Shown: piece after piece, positions 10,300 through 21,184 of the stretch | Layout of the letters: every line of letters begins with the position of its first letter | Numbering within the stretch: position 1 is the first letter of the stretch | NCBI RefSeq assembly: GCF_000149955.1 | Contig: NC_030996.1 | Location: forward strand, 1,381,467-1,445,466 | Reading direction: 5' to 3' | DNA: 64,000 bases | Source of the DNA: Fusarium oxysporum f. sp. lycopersici 4287 | Taxonomy: Eukaryota > Ascomycota > Sordariomycetes > Hypocreales > Nectriaceae | Program-made: the position numbers and the translations under genes | The notes under the pieces: generated by a model | Database searches by the model: none | Told to the model about the DNA's origin: nothing | The model's input: the letters and a program-made list of their open reading frames with translations, nothing else

Positions 10300-11291
10300 T
10301 CTGCTGCGTACCAAGACAAGCAGCTTACCGACAGAGGGTGAAAGAGGCGAGGCATCATATTTAATTGCTTTTCTCGAATATCCACCATCAAGGGAGAATT
10401 GTCTCCGGCCTGTGATGTGAGGAATGGAAACATTTGGTAGCTCAGGAGTTGAGAGTCGCTAGTCGGTATGTATAGCTGCAAGGGAGCAACCACTGTCAAT
10501 GTCTCAGCTTGGGCCCGACTTAAACTAGGGAGCGTTATGGATTGCATCTCGATAAAATATGCTTGTATATCCAGTGAGACATCGCCTTGTAATTATTACT
10601 GGTTATTAAACGGGACTCTTTGTGATGCTTCCAAGCTCATCCGCCGTACCTCACTCCCTACATGTATTTTAAAGATCCAAATGCGTCGAAGTCTATCACA
10701 TAGCGTGCAAACTGAGGCATTCCTTGCTGGCCATTCGCTTTGAATTGAAGCTCCACATGCTGATCTGACTTGCTGCATGCTGTCGTAGGGAAAATGCCAA
10801 GGCTGGACATTTGCGTGTCTCGAGAGAGCTTCGGGGCGACGTTTGGCGCGTGGATCTGAACCGAACCGTGCTCACGTCGTTGTCATCAATTGGGAACGGG
10901 TATTATTGATCTAAATATCCTAATATGCATAGTTTCCCTGGTTCTCATGTTTATACAGCATCTCGCAGGATTGAGTCCCGATTGGCAGGCATGAGCTACA
11001 TGACCAACAGCATCAGTGAGAATGGTAAATTAATTAACATGAATATCTATAGCCCAGCCAACTCCTGCGTCATTTATTTTTTCATATCTTTATAAATTCG
11101 ATTAGTGAGAACTCAAGGTGATACGCCCATCCAATAACTTTTAATCCTATCCTACACTTCCATGAACACACAATTCATAAAAGACAACGACTTGGAAGCT
11201 TCCAACAGGATAAAAACGTAATGTAACCTTGCGAAACGATTTCCAAATTCCCTCACAAAACCTCTTTCATAGTCCTCTGCCATCCTTAGAC
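10300..11291. other. Intergenic region without a recognisable gene
   Basis: The stretch is upstream of the secreted protein and downstream of the FMP42-like gene. It is AT-rich towards 11000-11200 and I see no supported ORF or RNA gene. Confidence 0.5.
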
Positions 11292-13172
11292 TCAGTGACC
11301 AGTTCCATACCCATTCTGAGCATCCGACAGGAGTCGTTCTCTCTCACCATCGGCCTCCATCTCAACCTTCTTCTCGACAAAGACTCTACCCTTGACAGTG
11401 ATGAAGACGGTCAAAATGAGACCTACAAGAGCTCCCACGGCACCCAAGGTCGCGTTGACAGGCGTTGGGTCATCGTGCAATGGGCCATGAGTGAGTGCAT
11501 CGAGTCCCGACTGAATGAGCTGCGTGATTCCAGAGATGCAAGTGATCGTTCCGTAAATGCGCCCGAACGTAGCGAAACCGAAGACTTTAGTGGCGTAGTC
11601 ACTAGGATGCAGGTCAGTAACTAGAATTGGTGAAGTAGTTGAAAGGGTACTTACGAGACTGCAGAATAGTAAAGAGGACGGAAAAAGACAAAAGCAACGA
11701 CTGTGAAGTATCCAGCTACCATGTTCGGAATACAGTTCAGGACGCCAATGATGATGATAAATACCGTCAAAACAGAAAAGGTAGTGGGAACACTCAGGTT
11801 ATTGAGCAAAATTCCAATGAATGGCGTCGCAGCAACGCCTCCGATGGGCAGAGCAGCATCGAAGAACTCATTGATGCGCTCAGCGGCCTTGTCAGAGCCC
11901 AACATGTATCGGTACTGCGATCTGACACCAGCGATGAAGTAGTTCATGCGAATCATCTGAAGGATCGTCAAGACGAGGATGAGGATGAACCAAGGCGTCA
12001 TCATCTGCTTGTGAGCTGGCATTCCGTGGAGAACACCCCAGACCCCGCTGGCTTCTTGTCGGCCTTCCTCTTCTTTGACGCGTTCGCCTCGTTCTTGACT
12101 ATCGCCAGCGAGTTCCTCAATCTTCTCAAGCTTGGCTTTTCTCTGGTCGGCTCGAGCGCTTCGTACGCGTGTCAATTCGTTTGTATCGTCGATCTCTTCG
12201 TCCGATTCGTGAACATCGCGGGTGCGGTCTTGAGCGTGCTCGATCTTCTTCTCGAGTTGAGGGAGGGTATGGTATGAGTGGGCCGGCATCCAGAGAAATT
12301 CAGCGAGGAAAATGGCTACTGGAACGGAAATGTAGCCGTAGAAGAACTTGTCAAGTGAAAATGATCCACCGGATGCTTCATAAGCCATGCGATAGAACAA
12401 AAACACTGCAGCCGAGGCATCAAACGCGCCGGTGACGAGCGCGACGATCAGCCCAGAATATTTTGGAAACGCGTTCGCGAGCTGGAAACTGGAAACGAAG
12501 ATAAAGGTACCACCGAAAGCGAGAAGAATGTTGCCGAGGAGATATCCATGGAAGCCCGGATGCGAGAATGAGATGGCCATCATCAACGAACCGAGAGTGA
12601 GCAGAACACTCGAGACCAGCCAACATACTCGTCGACCGTAGCGATCGAGCACAGCGCCAGCGAAAAGAGAAGACACATTGGCGGAGATTGACGCTGAGAT
12701 GAACAAAAGGTTCAATCGCATGTCTTGCTCAGCGCATGGGATCCTGTAATCCACCACTGGGCAGAGTTCGGAATAGATGCCCTCGTTGATGAGAATTGGC
12801 TTGAGGGCAGCGAAACCGAAGACAATACCTGCTGCGAACCAACAAGCAATTATACCAGTCGCGACCTGAACTGCGCGAAGTTAGCGATGCCTCTCAATTG
12901 GGCCATCTGATTGACTCACCATAGCGCTTGAGGTTGGAGACCTTGTAAGCCGCAATGTTTGGCAATTTCTTAGCAATCTCGACAGGCGCAAAACTCAATC
13001 GACGCCATTCTGATCGATCACCGCTTTGATCGCATTCATCACCAGGAGCGAGAATATTTCCCGTACCAAAGCCAGGAGAAACATTCGGATGACTCGGACC
13101 TTCGTAGTTGGGATTCGCTGGGCCTTCGTAGTCGAAGCCCTCAGTCTGGGTTACATGCTGAGCGAGAGACAT
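11292..13172 (-). CDS. Major facilitator superfamily transporter, FMP42/SLC43-like
   Basis: Three exons (12920-13172, 11655-12870 and 11292-11601) are joined by 49- and 53-bp introns and encode 592 residues from the ATG at 13172. The protein has the MFS layout of two six-helix bundles split by a charged cytoplasmic loop (KKIEHAQDRTRDVHESDEE and following). The first bundle has the MFS signature DRYGRR. The overall pattern, including the N-terminal domain outside the membrane ending in LKRY before the first helix, resembles yeast Fmp42 and the SLC43 amino-acid transporter family. It would act as an integral membrane solute carrier. The substrate cannot be read from the sequence. The gene is complete, and its promoter faces that of the GH43 gene. 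Confidence 0.85.
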
Positions 13173-14445
13173 TTGCGCGTGCGTCAAAAAAGCCACTACC
13201 CAAGCACAAAGTAAACAAAACAAAAAAAAAAAAAAAGTAGAACACGAATTGGGTTGATAAATAGGTAATTAAATCCGAAAGAGTATTATTTATTTCCAGA
13301 CTCCTAAGAAAATGCGGTCAGGATCAGGACGTTTCGGTGACTTTCTTCCGTGTACCGTTGCAGGTGACGTCAACCAGATCTCATTGTCAGAGCATGTCGT
13401 TATCGGATGATAAGACTATTCTAGTCTTGGGGATACAAGCGAGGGTATTCGCAGACTGTGAGACCGTGGAATCGCATCGAATTGGGGAGCCTCAGGCATT
13501 TGTTCTTTGAACACGACACGCAATTCCATGTTGCTTGCTGTTGCTTGCCGATGCGAAGTTTCGCGAAACTTCCCCGCCAGGGTCACTACAGGGGCCATCC
13601 TACCATTGATGTTACCCTACACCAGCCGCATCATGTCGATCGGCGCGATTGAGCAATCAATTGCTAGATCTGAATGGTCAATCAAATTAAAGGCATCCGT
13701 AGCTAAGTGGGTGTTTTTGTGCAGTCTGCAAACCTCCAAAATCGTTGCCTTGGGCGACTGGTAAAGGATGATGCGCATAATGGTAAGCTTTTGAGGGCGC
13801 GCGACAATCCCCGTCTTTGATGTGAAAGGTTATCGCTAGCAAAATTTGTGTGGAGAGATGGATGACTGCCAAACCCAAAGTAGCCGTGCCACGTTGGTGC
13901 ACTCTAACAGATAACACTGAGCATTAAGTAAGAGATTCTCAGCTTTTTGGATTCAAGCTTTTCAATGAAAGCGATCGCTAGAAATTGAAGGTATTATACA
14001 GCTTCACCCTTCACAATTGGCTGAAGCGGTTTTCTTTGAAGTCTTGAAATGAATTCTTTCATTACTAACAATATCCGATTAGCCTAAATGGCTTGCATCG
14101 TTTTCTTCATGACGATGTAGTTTATTTTCTGAGTCGTTGAATCAGCCTATTTAATGGAATCGGCAACGTTGAGTTGCATCAAGACCCCTCATTCTGCAGG
14201 TTCAAGGCGCTCTTCGACAAGATCGTCATGCTAGTAACAAGGGTCAAAATCTAGCGCTCGAATCGGCATTATCAATCGTGACAAATTTGTTTCCGGGGAT
14301 TGTAATTCAGCCGTTTTCTCCCCCGCATTTGCCTGAATCTCTCTCCTGATCGACGGCTCGAACATGGATATATAATGAGGAGAAGCTCTCGCGACTGAAG
14401 TGATGTCTGATGTAACTAGGACGATATCAGTTGTGTAGTTTCAAA
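13173..14445. other. Divergent intergenic region between the FMP42-like and GH43 genes
   Basis: No supported coding sequence. It contains a run of 15 A at 13222-13236, in the 5' leader of the transporter, and a TATA-like element close to the GH43 gene. Confidence 0.5.
14369..14375 (+). promoter_or_regulatory. TATA-like element of the GH43 gene
   Basis: TATATAA lies 71 bp upstream of the GH43 start codon, a spacing typical of fungal TATA promoters. Confidence 0.4.
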
Positions 14446-16179
14446 ATGCGCTTCTCTTGGTTATGGTGCCCACTTCTTGCGCTGGGAAGTGCTCTTCCTG
14501 AAAAGAAGACGGATGTTTCGACTTACACCAACCCGGTGCTTCCAGGATGGCACTCAGACCCATCATGCATCCAGAGAGATGGCCTCTTTCTCTGTGTCAC
14601 TTCAACTTTCATCTCGTTCCCAGGCCTTCCCGTTTATGCTTCAAGAGACCTAGTCAACTGGCGTCTTATCAGCCATGTTTGGAATCGTGAGAAACAGCTC
14701 CCAGGCATCAGCTGGAAGACTGTTGGACAGCAGCAGGGGATGTACGCACCAACCATTCGATACCATAAGGGAACATACTACGTCATTTGCGAGTACCTAG
14801 GCGTTGGAGATATCATTGGTGTCATCTTCAAGACCACTAACCCCTGGGACGAAAGTAGCTGGAGTGACCCTGTTACCTTCAAGCCAACTCACATTGACCC
14901 CGATCTATTCTGGGACGACGATGGAAAGGTTTATTGTGCTACCCATGGCATCACTCTGCAGGAGCTTGATCTGGAAACAGGAAAGCTTAGCCCCGAGCTC
15001 AACATTTGGAACGGCACAGGCGGCGTATGGCCCGAGGGACCCCATATCTACAAGCGCGACGGTTACTACTATCTCATGATCGCCGAGGGTGGAACTGCTG
15101 AAGACCACGCTATCACCATCGCTCGAGCCCGCAAGATCACCGGTCCATATGAAGCATACAAGAACAACCCGATCTTGACCAACCGCGGAACATCTGAGTA
15201 CTTCCAGACCGTCGGTCACGGTGACCTGTTCCAAGATACCAAGGGCAACTGGTGGGGTCTTTGTCTGGCTACTCGCATCACAGCGCCTGGAGTTTCACCC
15301 ATGGGCCGTGAAGCCGTTCTCTTCAATGGCACATGGAACAAGGGCGAATGGCCCAAGTTGCAACCAGTTCGAGGCCGCATGCCTGGAAACCTTCTCCCAA
15401 AGCCGACGCGAAACGTTCCTGGAGATGGACCCTTCAACGCCGACCCAGATAACTACAACCTGAAGAAGGCTAAAAACATTCCACCTCACTTTGTTCATCA
15501 CCGCGTCCCCAGAGAGGGTGCTTTCTCTCTGTCTGCCAAGGGTCTGCATATTGTGCCGAGTCGCAATAACGTTACCGGTAGCCTTCTAGCTGGAGACGAG
15601 ATTGAGCTCTCAGGACAGCGGGGCTTGGCCTTCATTGGTCGTCGACAAACTCACACTCTCTTCAAGTATAGTGTCGATATCGACTTTAAGCCCAAGTCAG
15701 ATGACCAGGAGGCTGGTATCACCGTTTTCCGAACGCAGCTCGATCATATTGACCTTGGCATTGTTCGTCTCCCAACCAAGCAAGGTAGCAACAAGAAGTC
15801 CAAGCTCGCGTTCAGATTCCGAGCCACTGGAGCTCAGAATGTTCCTGCACCAAAGGTACTTGTGTCACGTTACAGCTTCAAAAAAACGATATGGAGCAGA
15901 CGTATTCGATCACTCGAGGCAGCAAACGCGACGCACTACAACCTTGGGGCATCAAGCCGCGGAGGTAAGACTCTCAACATCGCGACAGCATCGGCAAGTC
16001 TCGTTAGTGGAGGTATGGGTCAATTTGTCGGCAGCTTGCTTGGGCCTTATGCTACCTGCAACGGCAAAGGATCTGGAGTGGACTGTCCCAAAGGAGGCGA
16101 TGTCTATGTGAGCCAATGGACCTACAAGCCAGTGGCCCAAGAGATTGACCATGGCGTTTTTGTCAAATCAGAATTGTAG
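14446..16179 (+). CDS. Glycoside hydrolase family 43 (beta-xylosidase / alpha-arabinofuranosidase type), secreted
   Basis: The intronless gene encodes 577 residues from the ATG at 14446, with a signal peptide ending near residue 16. The five-bladed propeller begins at YTNPVLPG. The three family acids are visible: the general base D38 in HSDPS, the pKa modulator D151 in HIDPDLFWDDDG, and the general acid E197 in WPEGPHIY. A C-terminal beta-sandwich typical of GH43 xylosidases starts near residue 350. It would release xylose or arabinose from hemicellulose outside the cell and fits a plant-degrading lifestyle, together with the pectinases at 23.5-27.1 kb. The exact specificity (xylosidase, arabinofuranosidase or both) cannot be settled from motifs alone. 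Confidence 0.9.
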   Translation: MRFSWLWCPLLALGSALPEKKTDVSTYTNPVLPGWHSDPSCIQRDGLFLCVTSTFISFPGLPVYASRDLVNWRLISHVWNREKQLPGISWKTVGQQQGMYAPTIRYHKGTYYVICEYLGVGDIIGVIFKTTNPWDESSWSDPVTFKPTHIDPDLFWDDDGKVYCATHGITLQELDLETGKLSPELNIWNGTGGVWPEGPHIYKRDGYYYLMIAEGGTAEDHAITIARARKITGPYEAYKNNPILTNRGTSEYFQTVGHGDLFQDTKGNWWGLCLATRITAPGVSPMGREAVLFNGTWNKGEWPKLQPVRGRMPGNLLPKPTRNVPGDGPFNADPDNYNLKKAKNIPPHFVHHRVPREGAFSLSAKGLHIVPSRNNVTGSLLAGDEIELSGQRGLAFIGRRQTHTLFKYSVDIDFKPKSDDQEAGITVFRTQLDHIDLGIVRLPTKQGSNKKSKLAFRFRATGAQNVPAPKVLVSRYSFKKTIWSRRIRSLEAANATHYNLGASSRGGKTLNIATASASLVSGGMGQFVGSLLGPYATCNGKGSGVDCPKGGDVYVSQWTYKPVAQEIDHGVFVKSEL

Positions 16180-16896
16180 TTTACCAATACAGCCTGCCCT
16201 TTGAGAACAACGTTGTCAGTCGAGATGCATTTGGAGCTGGCCAACTGGTTGTGCTATTATTAGTGACACGTGTGACGGGAACCAATCTCACTGGAGGGAT
16301 TATCCCTAGCTTCCATGTGGCCCCTCTCCACTCAGATCTAGGATGCAAGGGCGATGAACGGTTATTGCAATGCCGATTTAACGGGGTAAAAAAATCGCCG
16401 AATGTTGACGTAAAAAGACACAAAGAAATTTTTTTCTTTGCGGCAGCTAAACTGATTGAATGAAGTTTCTGGCTTTTTTGCTCTTCAACAGGGGCAGCGC
16501 CGCCCAACAAGCTGACAACTCTCATGGTCATATGGTGTTGATGGTGAAAAAGCTAATTCCTTCGTCCACGTCAACCACTGAGTTTATCACAATGTACCTT
16601 TCTTACAGTGACACAATGTCGAACCTCAAAATACATACCGCCTTTCTGATACAGTGATACAGCAATTGGCTTTAAGCCGCAAAAGGTTACGCCGAAATGA
16701 TACCCTTATCTCAGTGGCGATGGTGTCTTAGTGGCCTCCTCATCTAACCGTATTCGATCATTCCGAGGGTCCAGAACGCAAATGCTCAGTAGCGACTTTG
16801 CCTGCAAATTCTTTTCCCATTCATTTTAATTCTCATATTTCTTCTCCGTCACCCTCTAAACACTTTATCTTTCAACCAGCTCTTTATCCAGCAACA
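16180..16896. other. Intergenic region upstream of the SET gene
   Basis: No gene is seen. It holds a palindromic AGGGATTATCCCT at about 16297-16309 and a CACGTG at about 16265; the same palindrome recurs near 35120. Confidence 0.4.
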
Positions 16897-18025
16897 ATGG
16901 AGTTCCAAAAACCCCGATTGCCGCCAAAGGCACCAAGAAGTACACTAAAACCTTCCAATGTCGTCACTCACGATCTGGAATTTTACGTACATCCGAATCT
17001 GGTTCCTGACCAAGACCCCTGCAAGGGCAGATTACTTCGAGCCGCGGGTCCTATTCGAGAAGGAACCATTCTTCTCGTAGACACACCATATGCTATCGTC
17101 CCTTCTGTGACGTCCAACGAACCGCTTATATGCAGCAATTTGTCGTGCTCTCGCCGTGTCCCGCAGAATGGTCGCGCCGTCCGCTGCGAGCATGCTTGTT
17201 CCAAGGATATTGTCTGGTGTAATGTCGCATGCCGAGCGACGGATAAGGCCCGACATGACTTTGAGTGCTCTTGGTTGAAGAAACACGCAGAACCACTTCG
17301 CCAAAAAGAGGGCGAGTACAATTTCGCTACGGTCTGGCATGTTGTTCGTCTGCTTGCCACGTGGAATGCCGAGTCACACAGCGGTAATGCCCTTGTACAA
17401 CAGCGGCATCCATGGGAGGCCCATTTCCTACGTGGCTGGAAAGCTGTGAACATGTGTTGTGCATACCTTGACTCGTGGCCCGAGGTGCAGATTATACATT
17501 GGAAACGATTGGTCCATGAGTACCTGAGTGATGCGACTGTTCTACCGCCCCTGCTAAGTGCCGAACAAATGCTTTTGCTATTATGCAAGGAAGAGACCAA
17601 TACCTTTGGACTGTATCCGAGGGCCACTGGCTCTCAGCCCGTGAACGACAATGCTGCGCCAAGAGGTGAATCTTACGGAATGGCCCTGTATCCCCGTGCT
17701 GCCCAGTTCAACCATTCTTGCCTACCAAATGTGAGCGAATGAAGATTATTATGAAAAGCCCCCGTGAATGTGCTACTGACAGCTCTCATAGGTCACTCAT
17801 AAACCCGACGGACAAGCGCGAATGGTCTATACAGCAGCTCGCGACATCTCAAAGGGCGAAGAATGCATGATTACCTACTTTGATCTTACAACACATAAAG
17901 ACCTCACAAGTAGACAAAATCATACACAAGAGCAGTTTCAGTTCAAATGCACTTGCGAGAGATGTCTGAAGGAAGAAGCAGAGGAGAATATTGAGTGTAT
18001 GGACTCATTACCATTTGGTTTTTGA
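16897..18025 (+). CDS. SMYD-like SET-domain protein with MYND-type zinc finger
   Basis: Exons 16897-17730 and 17792-18025 are joined by a 61-bp phase-0 intron and encode 355 residues. The ATG at 16897 is the first in frame; upstream there is only TTG. A cysteine-rich insert around residues 75-125 (CSNLSCSRR, CEHACSKDIVWCNVAC, HDFEC) fits a MYND-like finger placed within the SET domain, as in SMYD proteins. The SET core is seen in NHSCLPN, immediately at the splice junction, and in EECMITYFD. A post-SET CTCERC cluster follows. SMYD enzymes transfer methyl from S-adenosylmethionine to lysine on histones or other proteins. The substrate is unknown. The gene appears intact. Confidence 0.85.
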
Positions 18026-18754
18026 GAGGACGTGCATGGAAAGGCGTTTGGGATCTGGGAAATGATTGGACAGCAGAACACGACGTCAGGAAACCTCAAT
18101 AAATTTTGTATCAAAGTATGATACGTCATACAGTTCAAGAGCTGGAACTCAAGCTTGAACCCTGTCCAATTAGCTGTGTGTTCTGTTTCAGCCCTATATG
18201 CCCTTCAATGACTAAGGCTAGGTTTAGATATCATTGTAGCAGCTACGACCTTGGACAATGAAGGAACCCCGATGCGAAAATGAACGAAAATGGATCAATT
18301 ACTCATCAGCTGGGTCAAGGTTCCAGCCTGCGCTTTGATTCGTTGCGGAGTATGTTTCGTGGGGTGGCGGAGCGGACCAAAAGATGTGATAACGTTATCT
18401 CAGCATTTCGGGCGAAGAACGGACGAGATTAAGAGAAAAGCCTATCGTACTCCAGCTTTAAAAGCCCAGTACCCATGATCAAGTATCCCAGTAGTAACGT
18501 GGGGAATCAGCTGGCTAAGACCATGATCGACTTCTAGCTGGTCAACCACAGAATGTCGGGCGTGAAGTTGGGCCGTCCGAGCCATGACAGGCTGAACTTA
18601 ACCCGATCGGACTTGATTTTGATCCGATCATGCCATGATAGTTTTCTTGGCAGAAGATCTTTCGACTATAGTGGAGCAAGTCGTTTGTATATAAATGCTC
18701 GCCAGGAAGACAGCATTGAGCCCTAAGCACGAAGCATACCATCTTCTCATCAAC
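18026..18754. other. Intergenic region upstream of the quinone reductase gene
   Basis: I find no coding sequence here, only a TATA-like element close to the downstream gene. Confidence 0.45.
18688..18695 (+). promoter_or_regulatory. TATA box of the quinone reductase gene
   Basis: TATATAAA lies 60 bp before the ATG at 18755. Its last base overlaps an upstream in-frame ATG at 18695, which argues that the upstream ATG is not used. Confidence 0.5.
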
Positions 18755-19558
18755 ATGAAGGTTCTCGTCGTGCTTGCCCACCCCGAGCCCCAGTCTTTCA
18801 ATGGCTCTCTCTTCCAAATGTCCGTTAACGAGCTTGAAGCTCAGGGCCACCAAGTACAAACCTCAGACTTATACTCAATGAAATGGAAATCCGAGATCGA
18901 TCGTACAGACTTTCCTAATCTCTCAACCGATGCCCGTCTCAAGGTTGCATACGCATCGAGGGATTCATACAAAACAGGAAATCTTACAGAAGACGTCAAG
19001 ACCGAACAAGAAAAGCTGCTCTGGGCTGACATGGTCCTGATTCACTTTCCCCTCTGGTGGTATACCATGCCTGCTATTCTCAAAGGCTGGGTCGAGAGAG
19101 TGTTCTCCATGGGCTTCACATATGGAGTTGGCGAGCATAGCGAGAAGCATTATGGCGATAGATATGGCGAAGGAGTGTTTGCCGGGAAGCGAGCGATGCT
19201 TGTCGTTACTATCGGGGGTCGTGAAGAGCACTACTCGGCTCGCGGAATTGCTGGACATATTGACGACTTACTCTACCCCATCAACCATGGCGTGCTGTAC
19301 TACCCCGGATTCCAGGTTCTTCCATCTCATGTCGTCTATCAAACGGACAGGCTAGACCAGGCTGGTTTCGAGAAGGAGGCAGAGACGCTCCGTGAAAAGC
19401 TGAGGCATTTGGATACCATAGAGCCTATACCTTACAGGCCGCAAAATGGCGGTGACTATGAGATGCCGGCCTTGACTCTCAAACCCGGTCTGGAGGGGAA
19501 GAACGCGACGGGGTTCTCAATCCATATTCGCGACAGCGGAGCAGCTGAGGGCAAGTGA
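18755..19558 (+). CDS. NAD(P)H:quinone oxidoreductase, flavodoxin-2 fold
   Basis: The intronless gene encodes 267 residues. I choose the ATG at 18755 over the in-frame ATG at 18695 because a TATA box overlaps the latter and because the first strand of the fold (MKVLVVLAHPEP) begins right at 18755. The flavin-binding pattern is clear: the phosphate loop AHPEPQSFNGSL, the HFPLWWYTMPAILKGW helix, and GGREEHYSARG. The family (NQO1/MdaB type) makes two-electron reductions of quinones using FAD or FMN with NAD(P)H, usually in the cytosol as a dimer. It converges on an MDR oxidoreductase 128 bp away. A detoxification role is likely but not proven. Confidence 0.88.
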   Translation: MKVLVVLAHPEPQSFNGSLFQMSVNELEAQGHQVQTSDLYSMKWKSEIDRTDFPNLSTDARLKVAYASRDSYKTGNLTEDVKTEQEKLLWADMVLIHFPLWWYTMPAILKGWVERVFSMGFTYGVGEHSEKHYGDRYGEGVFAGKRAMLVVTIGGREEHYSARGIAGHIDDLLYPINHGVLYYPGFQVLPSHVVYQTDRLDQAGFEKEAETLREKLRHLDTIEPIPYRPQNGGDYEMPALTLKPGLEGKNATGFSIHIRDSGAAEGK

Positions 19559-19686
19559 TGGGAAGTCTGGGTTTACTCAGAACAAGACAGATACAGGAGA
19601 TAGATAAGCAATGGAATAAGAAAAGGAGATATCGATGATAATAGAAGCTACTTGAAAGTCTCAATCGAGCCCGAAATGGCTTTCGT

Positions 19687-20808
19687 CTAGGGGTAGAGCA
19701 AGACCTGCTGGCCCCAAGCCGAAGCCGTCTCTGCAACGGTGACCGCATTTTCCCATTCTTCCATAGAGAAGCCCTTCTCTACAATCTCATGCCCAGCTTC
19801 CTTGCCCAGTTTGATAACTCCCGTTTCAATCATCTTGACCAAAGATACCAACTCCTGGCGCGTATACATGAACTGCGCTTTGATCGTGATGTTGCGAACC
19901 ATGAGGCTAGCATAGTTGATCTTGATATCGAACATCATTCCTAGAAAGACGACACGACCGAAAGACGTAAGCGAGTTGATGGAGATGTTGAGGTGATGAT
20001 GTGAAGCTGTCGCTGCAGGCGGAGAAACGTCGATGTAAGCATCAGCGCCTCCGGGTACAAGTGCGCCAATGGCCTCGGCATCCTTCTTCTCATCGCCAGT
20101 GAGCTCAACAGCAGTGACACGATGGTAACGAGAAGTGAGAGGTTTCAGTTTAGATGCTGAGCGCGAAAGTGCAATCACACGACAGCCGATCTGGGCAGCC
20201 AACTCAACTACAGCACCCGAAAAGTGACCTGTAGCTGGAGCAACAATAACAGTCTCGCCAGCTTGGAGATTGGCGGCACTGATACCGCCGTATGCGACCG
20301 AGAGGCGCTGGATGTAGCTCAGGTCTCCACAGGAGTAACCCATCTCATTGATGAGAATCTTTTCATTCAGAGGAATGATATTCTCCGTGGCAACAACAGC
20401 GACATCTCTCCAGAAGCCCTTCCAGAGGTTGAACAGCTTCAAGTCAGCTTCAGGGCCACCACCATCATGAATACCGAGCAGGACTCGGGTGTTAGGATCA
20501 TCTCTTGCCGTGATGAAGTTGTTCATGTAGACAAGCTGACCAGGTTTGAGAGCGACAGCATCAGGCCCTACGGATACGATGCGCCCAACACCACCATCTC
20601 CGGGGTTATATGGGGGCTTGAAGGAAAGAGGACTGTTGCCTCTGAAACCCTCGCGTTGGTGAGGGCGTACGGGAGTGCTGAGTACACGAACAAAGACTGA
20701 GCCAGGAGGGACTGTTTTGGGAAGCGGAGTCTTCTCGAGCTTGAGAGGCTCGTTGAAAGCGGTAAGAACGAGTGAGGTTGAGAACTCGGGAATAGCTTGG
20801 TCGCCCAT
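19687..20808 (-). CDS. Zinc-independent medium-chain dehydrogenase/reductase
   Basis: The intronless gene encodes 373 residues from the ATG at 20808, context TAAAATGG; an upstream frame extension lacks support. The protein has the GroES-like N-terminal half and a Rossmann half with the nucleotide-binding stretch ETVIVAPATGHFSGAVVELA. I see neither the GHExxG zinc motif nor the four-cysteine structural-zinc lobe of classical alcohol dehydrogenases, so it belongs with the zinc-free quinone oxidoreductase or enoyl reductase-like members. It uses NAD(P)H. It is convergent with the flavodoxin-fold quinone reductase, which suggests related redox roles, but the substrate is not predictable. Confidence 0.85.
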   Translation of the reverse strand: MGDQAIPEFSTSLVLTAFNEPLKLEKTPLPKTVPPGSVFVRVLSTPVRPHQREGFRGNSPLSFKPPYNPGDGGVGRIVSVGPDAVALKPGQLVYMNNFITARDDPNTRVLLGIHDGGGPEADLKLFNLWKGFWRDVAVVATENIIPLNEKILINEMGYSCGDLSYIQRLSVAYGGISAANLQAGETVIVAPATGHFSGAVVELAAQIGCRVIALSRSASKLKPLTSRYHRVTAVELTGDEKKDAEAIGALVPGGADAYIDVSPPAATASHHHLNISINSLTSFGRVVFLGMMFDIKINYASLMVRNITIKAQFMYTRQELVSLVKMIETGVIKLGKEAGHEIVEKGFSMEEWENAVTVAETASAWGQQVLLYP

Positions 20809-21184
20809 TTTAACGATGTGTTGGTGATAGATGTTTGGGTTGGAATGTGGAATGAGTCCCCGGCTGGATGCAGGCACTCTTCTTATAGCCGTCCCCGGCG
20901 TTGATCAGCTTCCGGTTTGAGGTTTTCAAGACTCAAAGAACCTCTTATCAAAGCATCATCTTGACAAATATCGACTGTTGGGCGTCTTGGCGCAGCGTCG
21001 GATTTGAAGTCGGACATGTCAATTACCCAAAACGGTAACAATTAGAACCGACAACTCCGAAGCCCCACTATATCTCGCCATTCACGCAGAACAAGAAACC
21101 AGTACAGCCCTAAACGCCGATGATTGACTCTTCAGTGATTGACCTGTCAAATTCCTCATAGTCAATCAAAAAGTTCATCGAGCC
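20809..21184. other. Intergenic region between the MDR and Zn2Cys6 genes
   Basis: It holds the upstream region of the MDR gene and the 3' flank of the Zn2Cys6 gene. No gene is seen. Confidence 0.5.

Noticed and set aside
11639..12277. Long plus-strand open frame
   Set aside because: It lies antisense to exon 2 of the FMP42-like transporter and has no family resemblance.
14431..14445. Five-codon extension of the GH43 protein
   Set aside because: It starts at TTG; the ATG at 14446 begins the signal peptide.
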